Source of the DNA: Fagopyrum homotropicum
Taxonomy: Eukaryota > Streptophyta > Magnoliopsida > Caryophyllales > Polygonaceae
DNA: 64,000 nucleotides
Direction of reading: 5' to 3'
Assembly: GCA_033239125.1 (NCBI GenBank)
Contig: BSWB01000004.1
Span: 141,175,926 to 141,239,925 of the forward strand
Shown: positions 46,607-59,983 of the stretch, piece by piece
Layout: each line of letters begins with the position of its first letter
How positions within the stretch are numbered: position 1 is the stretch's first letter
Made by a program: the position numbers and the translations under genes
The notes under the pieces: generated by a model
What the model was told of the DNA's origin: nothing
Databases searched by the model: none
Seen by the model: only the letters and a program-made list of their open reading frames with translations

Positions 46607-48469
46607 GGAAAGACATATTAAGGACATGACTACCTCATCCTTGAAGGGTGTAAAGAAGCCTAGAGTCTAATCCCTTGACTTCTTTTAATGGTGGGTCTAG
46701 ATAAATGTTTTTTTAGAAGTTGTACTTGCCTTAGGGTAGCTTCTTCTATTTGCACTATGCTTACTATCAAAGTGAGCCAGGCAACTAGTTGTTTCTACTT
46801 TGTTTTGCACCAAAAGACATGATTGATGTCCTCCAAGTACTACTTAGATCCTAATGAAATAAAACTTGTGCTTACTATTTTTCTTATTAACCATGTAGAA
46901 ACTACCTATCTTACTGATTTGAATCTTATTTGTGAATCATTGAACTACTTTACTACTACATATTGTCTTCTATTTTTCAAGGTTTCTTGAGCACTTCAAA
47001 GACGAGGGTACTTAATCTTATCTCTATGGGATGAATGAGGCCCAAAATGTTGGAAGAATGAAGAAATATAAACAAGTGAATTCAACATTGCAAGAAAAAT
47101 TAACCCATAAGCATTAAGAACACAATGGTTCTAGTGAAAACTAGTCCATCAAAATTTAATGTTTGGTTCTATAAAAAAATCTTTTTGGATTGCTCACTCT
47201 TGGATTTGTAATTCTCCTTTCATTTGGACTACTTATGAGACCTACTTGTCAGTCATAACAATACTAAAGAAATTCTTAAATATAAAAATTTCAGTGTATT
47301 TGAGTGCTTGTAATCCTTTTAAAAATTCAATACAAGTTTGTTTTTAACTAAGTGAAAGAAAGTTATGTTTTGAATAATTTACTTTCTTAATTACATTTCT
47401 TCTATTCTCGTAAAAGAGAGATTTGAGTGAGTGATTGCAGTTTGAGGTAGGAAACGAAACATATTTGTGTCGTGCTAGGACTGAGGTAGTCTTGGTTGAG
47501 GATTAGTCACCCCTAGAAAGCCGAAAGTTACAAAGACACTGGTGGTCCAATGATATTAAGTTCAAGTAATGGTCAAAACTCTCTCATTTAAATTTGTTAA
47601 TTATGGAACATGATGGACATGTGATCATAAAAAATTTATTAATCTTAATATATTTAGTAATGTTTGGTAGCAAGTACCACATAAAATCCATAAATTAAAT
47701 TAAGTGTTTCAGTTTAGATAAATTTTTGTAATATATAAAATTGTGGGTATATAATTTTGTTAAGAACAAAACAAAAATAACATATTCAATTTTTTTCTTG
47801 ATTTGGGGTGAAAATAATAGTCACCTTTGAACCCCATCTTAAACTCTTGTGACATTGACCTTATTATTATTATTTTATTTCTTCACTTATATAAAAATTT
47901 ATCATATCTTTAGAAAAATCAATTATATATAATAGTCTCACGATTTTTAATATATGAAATTTCCAAAATGTTGAGGTCCTCTTCCACACATTTTTTTTAA
48001 TAACGGTAATATTTCATAAGATATGATAAGCAAGTCCACCAACATACGTGGTCATGCAGTGTCAAAGAAAAAAGTAAAATGATTTATAATCTACACGCTT
48101 GTTTGAGAATTTTCCTTTAGAAAGAGGGTCACTGGGTGGGTGTTTCCAACGTTCTTCTATTCTTACATCTTCATCACAGCAACGCCTCGGAATTAACGTG
48201 CCTTTCGCTTTCTTACAATTCCAAATTATAATTATTAATACTCCCTAACAATTAATTTCAAAAGGAAAAATATCACCTTTCTCTTCCATGGTCGGCCCCC
48301 ACTGGAAAAGCAAACCAAAGACCAAAGCCGTCAAAAAGGCCACATTATCTCAGTCGAACGACGTCGTCCAGTGCTGCTCGTCTTCTAAACACTTTCTCAG
48401 TCCGACCGGCTACCACCACCCTTCGCATCTCATCGTCAAAAAGCGCTCTCCCCTCTCTCTACTCTGCTC
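46607..48469. other. Upstream region of the receptor kinase gene
   Basis: No other gene is seen. The last 200 bp, rich in CT and CA, probably hold the 5' untranslated region and promoter; I cannot place a convincing TATA box. Confidence 0.45.
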
Positions 48470-51400
48470 ATGTCATCGCTACCGCCGGAGGCTTCTCCGG
48501 CTACTCCTTCGCAGCCCGTGCTTGATAATGCTACCTCTCCGGCATCGACTTCACCTCCTGCTCCTATAAGCCCTAACGCTTCTCCGCCACCGGCGAATGG
48601 GGGGTTGCCGGGGTCCACACTGGTGGCTCTCGGCGTAGGTGCGGGGTTTGGCGGGTTTGTTGTACTTGTCGCCGTGGGTATTTTCGTCTTTTTTTACAAG
48701 AGGAGGAAGAGACTGACCGAAGAAGGGTTGCCCATTAAGCGTATGATGGTTTCTCCTTCTTCTCATCTCTGCTTCATCTTTATTGAATTTTAAATTATTA
48801 TTACTCTGTCAAATTCGTGTTGCCTGCTTGTTCAATTTGATTTATTATGTCGTTATTCTCTGCTAATATCAATGAAAATTTTAATTTATATCTGTTGGCC
48901 GTAGCATATAGTATTCTTTTGATTTTTGAACTGCGTTACAGCCAAAAGGATCACTACTCTAAATATGAATATAGAGGAGCACATTGTTGGGATAGCTTGT
49001 TGTTACGATCTGAATTCTTAGGAACTTTGAAAAGTGGGTTTACTTATGGCTGTGTATTTCATGCCCTGGCTACCATTGATAGGATAATGTATTCTATATC
49101 TTCCTTCAGAGCTTTCTGGCCTTATAGATTAAGATGGAATCAGATTGATGTTAACATTCATGTCGATGTAGGTTTGGGATTCACCTATTGAAGTAGGCAA
49201 GTATGTTTCCCCAATTTCTTCATGGATGTTTTGTGGCAGAAACTAGTTTCTCATTAGATCAGGACATCAGGTGGCAGTAGATCTTAGTGTCTGCTTATAG
49301 GGATCAATACTTTGCTAGATACATGGAGAAGGGACAATGGTGAGAGATTCTCAACCAATCAATCAATCTCACAAAGAGATTAAATCAAGAAGGGAATGAA
49401 AGAGATTATATGAAACTCATTCTATAAAGTGGAATGGACTCATCTGAAGCACACAACAGGAAGCTAGTACAGAGATGACTGACCAACAAGCATCTTCGAA
49501 CGGAGATGAACTAAACGGCTTCAATCTTTCAATGGAAAAGGGTCTATGGATTGATTATTCTGAGGTATTATTGGTGGTAGGAAGGTTTCTAGATGAATAA
49601 CGTTGAGTATAAGTTGTCTTCGGTCACTCTTTACTGAGAAAGGATCAGCATTTTGAGTTTTGAGTTTGAGTGGGCAGCGGTTTAAGTTGGCAGTTCTGAT
49701 TGATTCTTTCACCTTTGGGTGTTGGAAATTCGGGTAGAAATTAAAATGGTGTGGTTGACAGAGGTCATGGCATCAGAATGCCACTAGGAGAGTAAGGAAG
49801 GGGAAAGAAGAAGGGGAGCAATCAGAAAGTGAACCCATAGTTCCGTTTGAAGTTTCACCTGTTTAGGCCATCTCTGCTCGAAGTTGCTCACTGAGCAGGC
49901 ATTTCTGTATTTGCCTCCTGCTATGCACGCATGAGGATTCCATCTTGGTTCATAGGGCGAGTTCCTTAAAGTGTCTTTCATTTGCTTCTTTATTTTATTC
50001 TCTTTGGGAGATTTACTTAATTGTTTGAAAATTTCCCCTCTATAGCTTCTTCTCTGTTCGAATTTAAAGCTGTTTAGGTCATCTCATTCTATAATTTGTT
50101 TCGGTTTCACTTTTCTCATATAGTCTTGTTGCCACTACTTTTTGGTGTAAATTGTCTTCTGAAAATAACCTTTGATTGAAATCTTGAATTGTGTTATGCA
50201 GAACAATTTCCTGCTTCCCCGCAGTTGTGGCAGCAGAATTCCCCACATACAAATAACATAATTTCTCAGCTACCAAAGCCCACCCTTCAAGAGGGTGTCA
50301 CAATAGACTATCTGCCTGTACACATTCAATCCGGTGACAGCATTGGCTCGGGGCAACCAGTGTCTGGGGAAAGCTTGGGCTGTTCCATCAGATCATTTAG
50401 CTATGAAGAGTTATCCAGAGTAACAGATAACTTCTCCAGTGTCAATCTTCTTGGTCAGGGTGGATTTGGATATGTCTATAAAGGAGTACTTTCAAATGGA
50501 ACGAAGGTTGCAATTAAACAGTTGAAACATGGAAGTGGACAGGGTGAACGTGAGTTTCGTGCTGAAGTAGATACTATAAGTCGTGTTGATCATAGACATC
50601 TTGTTATACTACTTGGACTTTGCATATCTGGAGATCAAAGGTTACTTGTTTATGAGTTTGTTCCAAACAAGACGATGGAGTTTCACTTACATGGTGAGCA
50701 TTTTCACTATGACTTTGACTACTACAATTTTGCAAGAGTAACCCTCCAGAAAATTGATCCTTCTTAATTTAGTTTTAATTTATTAAGGCTTCTTTTCTTT
50801 TCTCTTTTCTCCTAAATATTATCTTTCAGCTAGTTTGCTTTTACTGAATAAAAGAATAATTGTAGGAGAAGGCAGACCAGTTTTGAGCTGGTCATTAAGG
50901 TTAAAAATTGCTTTAGGTGCTGCAAAAGGATTGGCATATCTGCATGAAAAATGTAAGTCGTTTTGTGGACATTATCGTATCATAAAAGATTCCGAATTTT
51001 TCTATACATGCTATCCTTTTTACAGTTCGTCATAAATGTATCTGCAGGTCAGCCCAAAATCATCCACCGTGATATCAAGGCTTCGAATATCCTTATTGAT
51101 GATAATTTTGAAGCAAAGGTAAATTCTTAGTTGTTTGATTAATCTAGGTGACATGTTATGTTAGATGGATTACTGAATTGTTTTTTTTTTTGTGTAAAAT
51201 CAGCAATCATTTCATCTGACTTATTCAGTTATTCTCTTCTAACCATCATAGTGATGCAAACCTTCTCATATGCGTGTTTATTTAAAGCTGTCAGGGATTC
51301 GTCACTTATATAACAAATTTGGGGAATGATACCAAATTATGGAATTCATCAAATCACCTGAACTAGTTTTTCTAGTGAACGGTTTAAAACTTTAAAGTCG

Positions 51401-52863
51401 TTGTATTAACCACACTTTTTTGTGCCTCTAACAGAAAGACAGCTCAGGTGGCATTTAGCTAATAATTATGATTTATTTGGCAATATTACATTTACTGCGA
51501 AATTTGTGAAAGTTGCTCTATTCAGTAAGGATGCTTTTGGTTTTAATTTTCCCTTTTAAATAAGACTGAAAATGAGGAAATAGGAAGACGGTAATCACCT
51601 ACCAATGTGATTCGGCCTAGGCAAGGTGTGGGGAGAGTAGAACAACTTATTTGAGGTTTAAGGTTGTTTTCAGATAAATTTGGCTCCCATGTCACTATAA
51701 ACATACAGCTGAAAAATGTGCACAAACTACAAAATTTTTTGGCAGCAATTTCACAAGCTTGTATCTTATTTTGCAGGTTGCAGATTTTGGATTGGCAAAG
51801 TTTTCGTACGACACCGATACACATGTGTCCACTAGGGTTATGGGAACTTTTGGGTAAGTGCCAAATATTTTTTTTCTAGTTTTGCTTTGTTGCTCTTTTT
51901 TATTGGTCACTGTTTCACTATCCATGCACCATGCAGTTACTTAGCTCCAGAATATGCGTCAAGTGGGAAACTGACTGAGAAGTCAGACGTCTTCTCATTT
52001 GGAATAGTGCTGCTTGAGTTGATCACCGGTCGTCGGCCCATTGATAAAGCTCATTCCTTCACAGATGATAGCATGGTTGAGTGGGTATGTTCTTTCTCTG
52101 GTAAATGAAAACTCTTCTTTGAACATAGAGGAGAATAATGTTCTATAAGATGAAAAATACTGTTATCTTTTGTATTGAATGTCTTCCAGTGTAAACGAGA
52201 AGGATCTTGTTTCAATGATCAAAAAGGATGTACAGAAATATTGACTAGGATAGATTGTGCATACTACTAATAGAGTAGAGGAGTTAGTTTAATGCATATT
52301 GTGATAATGTTACAGGCAAGGCCATTACTTGTGCGAGCTCTAGAAACCGGAAACTTTGACGGTCTCGTGGACCCCAAGTTGGAAGATTACAATCACACAG
52401 AGATGGCACAAATGGTTGCTTGTGCCACTGTTTGTGTGCGGCAATCAGCAAGACGAAGGCCTCGTATGAGTCAGGTATATTCACATTCTTAAATTCGCTC
52501 GTTAGAGTGTGACAGCGCAAGATTGATCAAGTTCTGATGTTGTTCATGCACAAATTCTCGCCACAGATAGTTCGAGCTCTAGAGGGAAACCTATCAATAG
52601 AGGATCTGTGCAAGGAGAAGTCGCCTGCATCCAGCGGAGTCTGTGGAAGCTCAGACTACGATCAAAGCCAACAGTACAGGGATGAACTGAAGAAATTCCG
52701 AAAGCTAGTACTAGAAAGCCAAGATCAAAGCACCGGCGAGTTCAGTGCTGTAGCCAGCGAGTATGATGCACAGCCTTCCACCTCCAGCACCGAGGACCGT
52801 CACGACACTCGAGATCTGGGGAAGAAAGACGGTGAAGACATTCGCGACGTACCCATTGTCTAG
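48470..52863 (+). CDS. PERK-type proline-rich receptor-like protein kinase
   Basis: Eight exons, all with GT-AG introns and matching phase: 48470-48740, 50202-50693, 50866-50952, 51048-51118, 51777-51853, 51937-52084, 52316-52474, 52567-52863; 1602 nt, 533 residues. A short Pro/Ser/Ala-rich outer domain (1-48), one membrane span (about 50-75) and a KRRKR stop-transfer lead to the kinase. The kinase shows FSYEEL (156), the GQGGFG loop (175-180), Lys196 (VAIK), HRD at 290-292, DFG at 310-312, APE at 336-338, and an acidic Ser-rich tail. All catalytic residues are present, so it should be an active Ser/Thr kinase at the plasma membrane. PERKs are known wall-associated signalling kinases. The ectodomain is short for the family. 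It is the only intact gene in the window. Confidence 0.92.
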
Positions 52864-53427
52864 AACGCATTGTTCTTGGTACCAATTGCTTCCACGAAAG
52901 CACGAAGAAATGGAAGATTGTCTGGGGATGTTTACAGCCCTAGTCAGTGGTATTGTATCTGCAAGGTGTGTTGAAAACAAATGGAATTAGGCCTTCATAT
53001 TCATTCCCTTTATTGTGACAAAAAATTGTTCAAGCAAGCTTGAATTTTTCTCGTTTCATTCAATCATTTGTATGTTAAAGTTTTCACCACCATACTGACT
53101 TATCAGGGTGTCTTGTATAAAAGGGGGAAAAACAACAACAATCTTTTTTAATGTAGGAAAAATTACAGGTTGTACTTTTCTTTACCAATTGTTGTAACAC
53201 TAGTATGTATTCTTGATTGGTCTTTTGAGATTTGTCCCAATAGAAACATCGGAAATTTTGTTACCAAGTACTATAGGTTGGTCATACGGAACTATACCTT
53301 AACGTAGCTAAAAGTCGTAACCCACCAAAAATGAAATCCGCAACTATACCTTAACGGAACTATACCAAGTACATGTATTTTCAACTTCACCTACAGTTTT
53401 CTTTTCATTTCCTCTCTTTCTTCAAAT
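52864..53427 (+). other. 3' flank of the receptor kinase gene
   Basis: It contains the 3' untranslated region; the cleavage site is not clear. A partial repeat of AACTATACCTTAACG occurs near 53291 and 53344. No other gene is seen before LTR K. Confidence 0.5.
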
Positions 53428-54141
53428 TGTAACACCCCGATTTCGCGGGACTCGAGATGTCACATTGGGTTAGGATCTCACAATGGATCCTGACCCTAAC
53501 ATAACAACAAGTTCACTGGACCTTACAACATGACACTAACAGATATAAAACAAATACATAAAACTGTATAAACTGTACAACCAAAAGGTAAAACAACATA
53601 TCCGAGTATAAACAACAACGTCCTCACACAGGAGGTAACAAAAGATCATCCTTACGCAGGAGGGAAAAGGTAAACAACCCCAAAAGACACGACCATCCTA
53701 TGTACGAGAGGTCCTCGGCCTGCCACTCTACTAGATCACCCAGCAGCACGCCTATCTTGTAGGACATCTATAACATGGTAATAAACCATTAGCTATTCAT
53801 ACATATATAGAGTAATGCATAAGCACATACACAATCATAGAAAGATAAACACATCATCATGATATCACACATTTACCCATTTATCATCTTAATATAATAG
53901 TCATTCACTCAAATTGTATATATATATGACACGAGGACCGATACATCCCCGCCTCTGAGTGCTATATCCAGCTGTACGAGTATCAGTCACACAATCCGTG
54001 TACCCTATGGGAGTGGATTGCGCCCTTCTTGTAAACCAGTCTGGCCTGACATCAGAGAACCTCCCAGACTCCACGACGGAATGAAAGGGAAAGGTTATCA
54101 CAGCCACGCAACGGGGCAATCAATAAAATATAGGTCGGTAT

Positions 54142-54263
54142 TGATAGTTTATCTAATTAATGTACATATAGGGGTGCCCAATTGTAATTATGTAAACTCT
54201 GTCATTATTAATATGAGACGTTTGATGGCGGAAACCCTAAGGGGAATTCATTCTATTCTCACA
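54142..54263 (+). repeat. 5' LTR of the copia element
   Basis: 122 bp; differs from the 3' LTR at three positions. Confidence 0.95.
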
Positions 54264-54273
54264 TGGTATCAGA
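54264..54273 (+). promoter_or_regulatory. Primer binding site of the copia element
   Basis: TGGTATCAGA directly follows the 5' LTR and matches the 3' end of initiator tRNA-Met, the usual copia primer. Confidence 0.93.
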
Positions 54274-54364
54274 CTTCTCGTTCCTTAAAATCTCTTCCGC
54301 TTCCCTCTAACTCTCCGGCTGTTTCTCATCACCGCCGCCGTTTTCCCCTTCCCGATATTCCTCA

Positions 54365-57300
54365 ATGGCCGCGGAACGGAAACCTTCCTTCCACTCCGCC
54401 CTCGGAATCTCCAATATCAAGAACAACATTGCCCTTGTCCTTGATCATGACACTCCGTACGCATCTTTGGTTACCTTATTCCGTGTTACCGCAAAGGCGC
54501 ACAATGTTCTCGATCACATCGATGAAAAGGTACCCAAACCAACGGATATTGAAGATTCGTTATGGCTTCAAGTTGACGTTGCAGTCCTTCAATGGATTTA
54601 CAGCACGGTGTCCCGAGAGATCCTTTTGCAAATTCTTGACTCCGATGATACTGCTCTTCAGGCTTGGAATCGAGTCAGGGACATTTTTCAATATAACAAA
54701 AACACCCGTGCCGTCTACCTCGAACATGAGTTCTCCAACTGTAAGTTGTCAGGTTTCTCTTCAATCAATGCTTACTGTCTTCAACTCAAGTCCTTGGCAG
54801 ATCAACTTAAGGGCGTTGGTTCACCGGTTCCCGAAACTCAACTTGTTCTTCAATTGATTTCGGGATTGCCCGTTGAATATAATGCCGCCGCAAGTTTTAT
54901 TCAGCAAACAGATCCTCTTCCGAGCTTCAACATGGATCGATCTCAATTGCTATTGGAAGAAACCCGTATGACAGCTCAGTCCGCCGCCGGAAATACCCAA
55001 TCTGCACTCACTGCAGATTCTCCCTCTCAGCCCCTTGATGTGTCATCAAACCAGCATTCTGGCTCGCCGGCTCAGCCCAGATCGGGTTCGTCTTCTGCAG
55101 CACCGGACAACCAGCAGTCCAGGCGTGGGCGCGGCGGGAAGGGCAAGCAACGAACTGGGAATGGTGGCGGCGGAGCTCCTCGCGCGGCTTGGCATCCCCA
55201 GTTTGGCTGGGTGATGCTTCCACAGTCCAGCCCTGCTCCCGGCCCAACTGGATGGGTACCGGACCAGTCCCCTACAGGCCCAGCACGCCCTCCCTGCCCA
55301 TTTCCTCAGCAAGCTGCGAATGGTCTCCTTGGGCCAAGGCCCGTTTCTCCATTTCAACAACAAGCCCATTACGCCAATGCCTCTCAGCCCACCTCCTTGG
55401 ATCAGTCATTCGCTACCATGACGTTAAATCCGACCGATAATTATTGGTACATGGACACGGGTGCCACATCCCACATGACGAATAATTCAGGTACACTCTC
55501 GTCTTTTTCACATAATGGTTCATTAAATTTGATAATTGTTGGGAATTGTATGCGTATTCCTTCTACAGGTATTGGAGATGCTACTATCCCCACCCCGTCC
55601 AAACCACTACACCTATCCAATGTCCTCATTGCCCCACAAATTGTCAAAAATTTAGTTTCCGTTAGACGTTTTACATCTGATAACAACGCCTCAATAGAAT
55701 TTGACCTGTTTGGTTTTTCTGTGAAGGATCTACACACGGGGACCACTCGTCTGAGGTGTAATAGTTCCGGGGAACTCTATCCAGTCACACGTCCCTCTTC
55801 CCGTCATCATCATGCTCTCTCCGTTGAGTCTCCGAATCTTTGGCATGCCCGTCTCGGTCATCCCGGTGCTCCAGTTTTAGATTTGCTTCGTCAATCTTCT
55901 TTCATTAAGTGCAATAAGTCGCATGTGACTCCTCTTTGTCATGCTTGTCAATTAGGAAAACATCATAGATTAGCTTTTGAGCGTTCTACTTCTCGCTCTA
56001 ATGCTCCATTTGACATTATTCATAGTGATTTATGGACATCCCCTATTCCAAGCCGGGACGGTTTTAAATACAATTTACTTTTTCTTGATGATTTCTCCCA
56101 TTTTCTTTGGATTTTTCCTCTCAAGTTCAAGTCGCAAGTTTTTGACATCTTCGTTCATTTTCACAAATTTGTCAAAACGCAATTTCGCTTACCTATCAAG
56201 AGTTTTCAATGTGATTTGGGAGGCGAGTTTAACAACAACACTTTCCACAAATTCTTCATTGACCATGGCATTGTCTTTCGTTTCTCTTGTCCTCATACAT
56301 CCCCCCAAAATGGCTAGGCCGAACGAGTAATTCGCACAATCAACAACATGATGCGCTCAATGCTCTTTCATGCCTCTATTCCAATCTCTTTTTGGCCCCA
56401 TGCCGTGGAGGTTTCTTGCTACCTTTTAAACATTCTTCCCTCCAAGTCCATCCAAAATCGATCTCCTACACAAGTGCTATACCTCACTACACCCTCCCTC
56501 GTTCATCTTCGGGTCTTTGGTTGTCTTTGCTATCCGAACCAAAGTTCTACCATTTCCCACAAACTTCAACCTCGCACTACTCCGTGTGTTTTCCTAGGCT
56601 ATCCTAAACACCATAGGGGATACAAGTGTTTAGACTTAGCGACCAATAAAATCATCATATCCCGTCACGTTACGTTTGATGAAACTATTTTTCCATTCGC
56701 TACAAATTTCCGAGCTTCCCCGGAATCAATTACACCACCCCTTGTAGATGATAGCCCATCCCCCTATTTTCAAATTCATACCCATCATGCACCAGTTGCT
56801 GATGCCACCGGCCCAGTTCATCCCTCCAGCCCACTGGTGCCACGCGGCCCTCCCAGCCCTTCCTCTTCCCCAGCGCGTGGGCCTGCTTCTTCTTCCTCCA
56901 CTTTATCCGGCCTAGCCCAACTTCCAACCACAACCCCAATCTCTGCAGAACCGAATGTCCCACATTTCTCCCATCAGCTACCACCTCCAACCGTTCAAAC
57001 TTTAAATGAACGTGCCCACCCACCTCAGTACCGGCCCCAAACCCGCAGTCAATCAGAAATTGTTAAACCAAAACCAATTTTTGACTTATCCGTCTCGACC
57101 GCTTCAATTTCCCCTTCCCAAATCCCATAATGTAGCCCTTCAAGACCCGTATTGGACCGCTGCCATGCTCGATGAATATCGAGCCCTTATGCGGAATAAG
57201 ACGTGGGTTCTGATACCTCGTCCTGCGGATGCTAATATTGTGCATTGCATGTAGATTTTTAAGCATAAGTACAGGTCTGACGGTTTCCTGGAGCGATACA

Positions 57301-58674
57301 AGGCTCGTTTAGTTGCTAACGGTTGTTCTCAGCAGGTTGGAATTGACTGTGATGAGACTTTCAGCCCTGTTGTTAAACCAACGACTATCCGTATGGTTCT
57401 TAGCATTGTAGTATCCCGATCTTGGTCCATTCATCAACTGGATGTTTAAAATGCTTTCCTCCACGGCCATCTGAATGAAACGGTGTATATGTTTCAACCA
57501 CCAGGCTTTCGCGACACCTCCAAACCCAATCATGTTTGTCTTTTACAAAAGTCTCTCTATGGCCTAAAGCAAGCTCCTCGGGCATGGTTCCAACGCTTTG
57601 CAGGCTTCCTCCATCGCATTAGGTTTATTAGCAGTAAGAGTGACTCCTCCCTTTTTATTTATAATCAAGGATCTGACACTGCTATTTGTTTCTGTATGTC
57701 GATGACATTTTCCTTACGGCTTCTTCTGACGCCATGCGCAAGCATCTGATCAAGCTTCTGAGTAAGGAATTTGCTCTGAAAGACTTAGGCCCCTTGTCAT
57801 ATTTCTTGGGCATTTCTGTTCGTCGCACATCCTCTGGCTTATTCCTGTCTCAAGACAAATATGCTCGTGAAATTGTTGAAAGAGCAAAGATGTCTAACTG
57901 CAAACCCTGTGCTACTCCGGCTGAGACATCTGTCAAGTTAAGTGCTTCATCCAGCCCTGCTATAAGTGATCCGACGCTCTATCGCAGTCTAGCTGGAGCA
58001 CTGTAGTACCTCATCTTCACCAGGCCTGACATCAGTTTTGCAGTACAACAGGTGTGTCTCTATATGCACGACCCCAGGGAATCTCACTTTGCAGCTTTCA
58101 AGCGCATTATACGTTACATTTCTGGGATGTCATCTTTAGGTATCACCATCACCTCTTCCCCAAAGTCTGATTTTATTGCCTACACAGATGCTGATTGGGC
58201 AGGCTGCCCTGATACACGTCGTTCAACCTCCGGTTATTGTGTATTCTTCAATGAAACCCTGATATCGTGGTCTGCCAAAAGACAATCTGTGGTATCTAGA
58301 TCTAGTGTAGAGGCAGAATACAGAGGAGTTGCCAATGTTGTGTCAGAATGTTCCTGGTTGCGAAACTTGTTGCTTGAGTTACAGTGCCCGCTCACCAAGG
58401 CTTCCATTGTATACACGGACAACATCTCTGCTACTTACCTTGTCAATAATCCCGTTCATCATCAAAGGACCAAGCATATTGAGATAGACATCCACTTCGT
58501 CCGCAACAAGGTTGCCCGTGGTCACGTTAGATTTCTTCACGTACCTTCGGCGTTTCAATACGCAGACATTTTTCAAAGGGTCTTCCCCGCCAACTTTTTC
58601 TTGATTTTAGATCCAGTCTCACTGTTCAACCTCCTCCAGTTTCGACTGCGGGGTTTGATAGTTTATGTAATTAA
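54365..58674 (+). pseudogene. Copia gag-pol polyprotein, broken
   Basis: In order it codes for the UBN2-type gag (LWLQVDVAVLQWIYSTVS), a Gly/Pro-rich region without a clear zinc knuckle, the protease (YMDTGATSHMT), the integrase finger (HARLGH to CHACQLGK) and core (DIIHSDLWTSPI), reverse transcriptase (LHGHLNETVYM, YGLKQAPRAWF, YVDDIF) and RNase H (YTDADWAG, KHIEIDIHFVRN). In-frame stops are TAG at 56315, TAG at 57252, TAA at 57447 and TAG at 58004. Frame changes lie near 57125, 57700 and 58570. In the last frame the stop TAA would fall at 58672, inside the 3' LTR. Confidence 0.93.
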
Positions 58675-58777
58675 TGTACATATAGGGGTGCCCAATTGTA
58701 ATTATGTAAACTCTGTCATTATTAATATGAGACGTCTGATGGCGGAAACCCTAAGGGGAATTCATTCTATTCTCGCA
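58656..58777 (+). repeat. 3' LTR of the copia element
   Basis: 122 bp, followed by the GGTAT duplication. A GCGGGG tract immediately upstream is the likely plus-strand primer. Confidence 0.95.
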
Positions 58778-59211
58778 GGTATAAACGACAACTCATGCTA
58801 TCATAGCAAACATATGAAGCACACATCACTCATGCAAATACCCAATATAAGGATGGTAGCTAAGTAAGTCATACGTACTTACCTCAACCTCGATCAACCT
58901 CTACACTAGAGGGACAACACAACCTATAAACAAGGCATAAAGAGATATATCAATCTCCTAACAACACAAGGGTCACACCTAGACCTAAAGGGATCCATAG
59001 GATCATCCTCAACCCAACCTCACAACCTAATAAACTTCAAAGGCTATACAAGGCATATATCGATCATAACCTCATCCTAACTCATCCTCACACTTCTAGC
59101 ATGATCATATACACTCACACTAGGAAGGGAGGGAACAAAGACATCCTAAAGCAAGCCTAGAAGCAACACACACCTGCAGAACCAAGTGTAGGACCTTGCT
59201 GATGCAGGTGG

Positions 59212-59919
59212 CCGCAGGGGCGGATCCCAAGTGGCGCAGGGGCGGATCTAGCCGGCGCTGGGGAGGCTGCAAGGTGGCGCAGGGGCGGCTGGACAGTAGA
59301 GGGCACCACTTCAGCCCTTTCTTCACTTCCTCCTTGATCCTTAAACTCCTTCTTCACTCCAACATCAACATTCATATAGAATATACATATATATATACAT
59401 CAACGCAAGCCAAACATGACTGAAGCAAGATCTAAACCTAAGGAATCTATGCTAGCCTAAGGAGAGATGGGAAAAGAGGTAAGAAGATGAAATAATGAAT
59501 TGAGAAAGAAAGGATGGAAGCCATGAAAGCTTACCAACTGAACCTATGCAGAAGCAAAAACCCTCACCAAGATCTCCAAGCTGGCTCAACAAGGCACAAC
59601 AACATCATCATCAACAATCAGCAACAAGCCAAGCATACAAGCTTCCAAACTCACACAAAAACTCAACCAAACTCAAGAAAAGATTCAAAGGAAGAAGAGA
59701 GGAGAAGATGAACGTAGGAGAGAGATGGAGCTATGAAGAGAGATAACCCTCATCAGAAGAAAGACCAAGAAGCTTATAAAGGGGTGAAAAGGTAAAGCAC
59801 GGTTCAAAGGGTCAAAGAAGACGGCTGCAACACACAGAGCCGCAGGGGCGGACTTTGTGAGCCGTAGGTGCAACCCAGGCAAACCGCAGGGGCGGCCACT
59901 GGGTCACGCAGGGGCGGTC
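59212..59919. repeat. GCAGGGGCGG words in LTR K
   Basis: Six exact CGCAGGGGCGG sites, at about 59213, 59234, 59278, 59841, 59885 and 59907, in two clusters of three. Each is followed by a different base context. Confidence 0.93.
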
Positions 59920-59983
59920 CAGGCTAAATCCTGGCCCTCATATCACTCTCTCAACAACTCAGCAACTAGGCTCTTACACAAAT

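Larger units (their letters stand above)
54142..58777 (+). mobile_element. Ty1/copia retrotransposon, 4.6 kb
   Basis: The LTRs are 122 bp (54142-54263 and 58656-58777), starting TGATAG and ending CACA/CGCA, with three differences. An exact GGTAT duplication is at 54137-54141 and 58778-58782. The primer site and one broken gag-pol are present. The short LTRs and gag type suggest the Ale/Retrofit lineage, without certainty. It lies inside solo LTR K. Confidence 0.95.
53428..59978 (-). mobile_element. Solo LTR K (gypsy-type), split by a copia element
   Basis: An exact CAAAT duplication flanks it (53423-53427, 59979-59983). The ends are TGTAACACCCC and CTCTTACA. Without the copia insertion it is about 1.9 kb. 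The first 130 bp are homologous to solo LTR G. The right part carries six CGCAGGGGCGG words. No primer site or coding region of its own is seen. Orientation follows G and is tentative. Confidence 0.82.

Noticed and set aside
48288..48569. 93-codon frame starting at 48288 as the receptor kinase N-terminus
   Set aside because: It is in another frame and ends in an Arg/Leu-rich run; the frame from 48470 gives the Pro-rich ectodomain, membrane span and correct splice phase.
53901..54121. Short minus-strand frame in LTR K as a gene
   Set aside because: Wholly inside the solo LTR, without motif.
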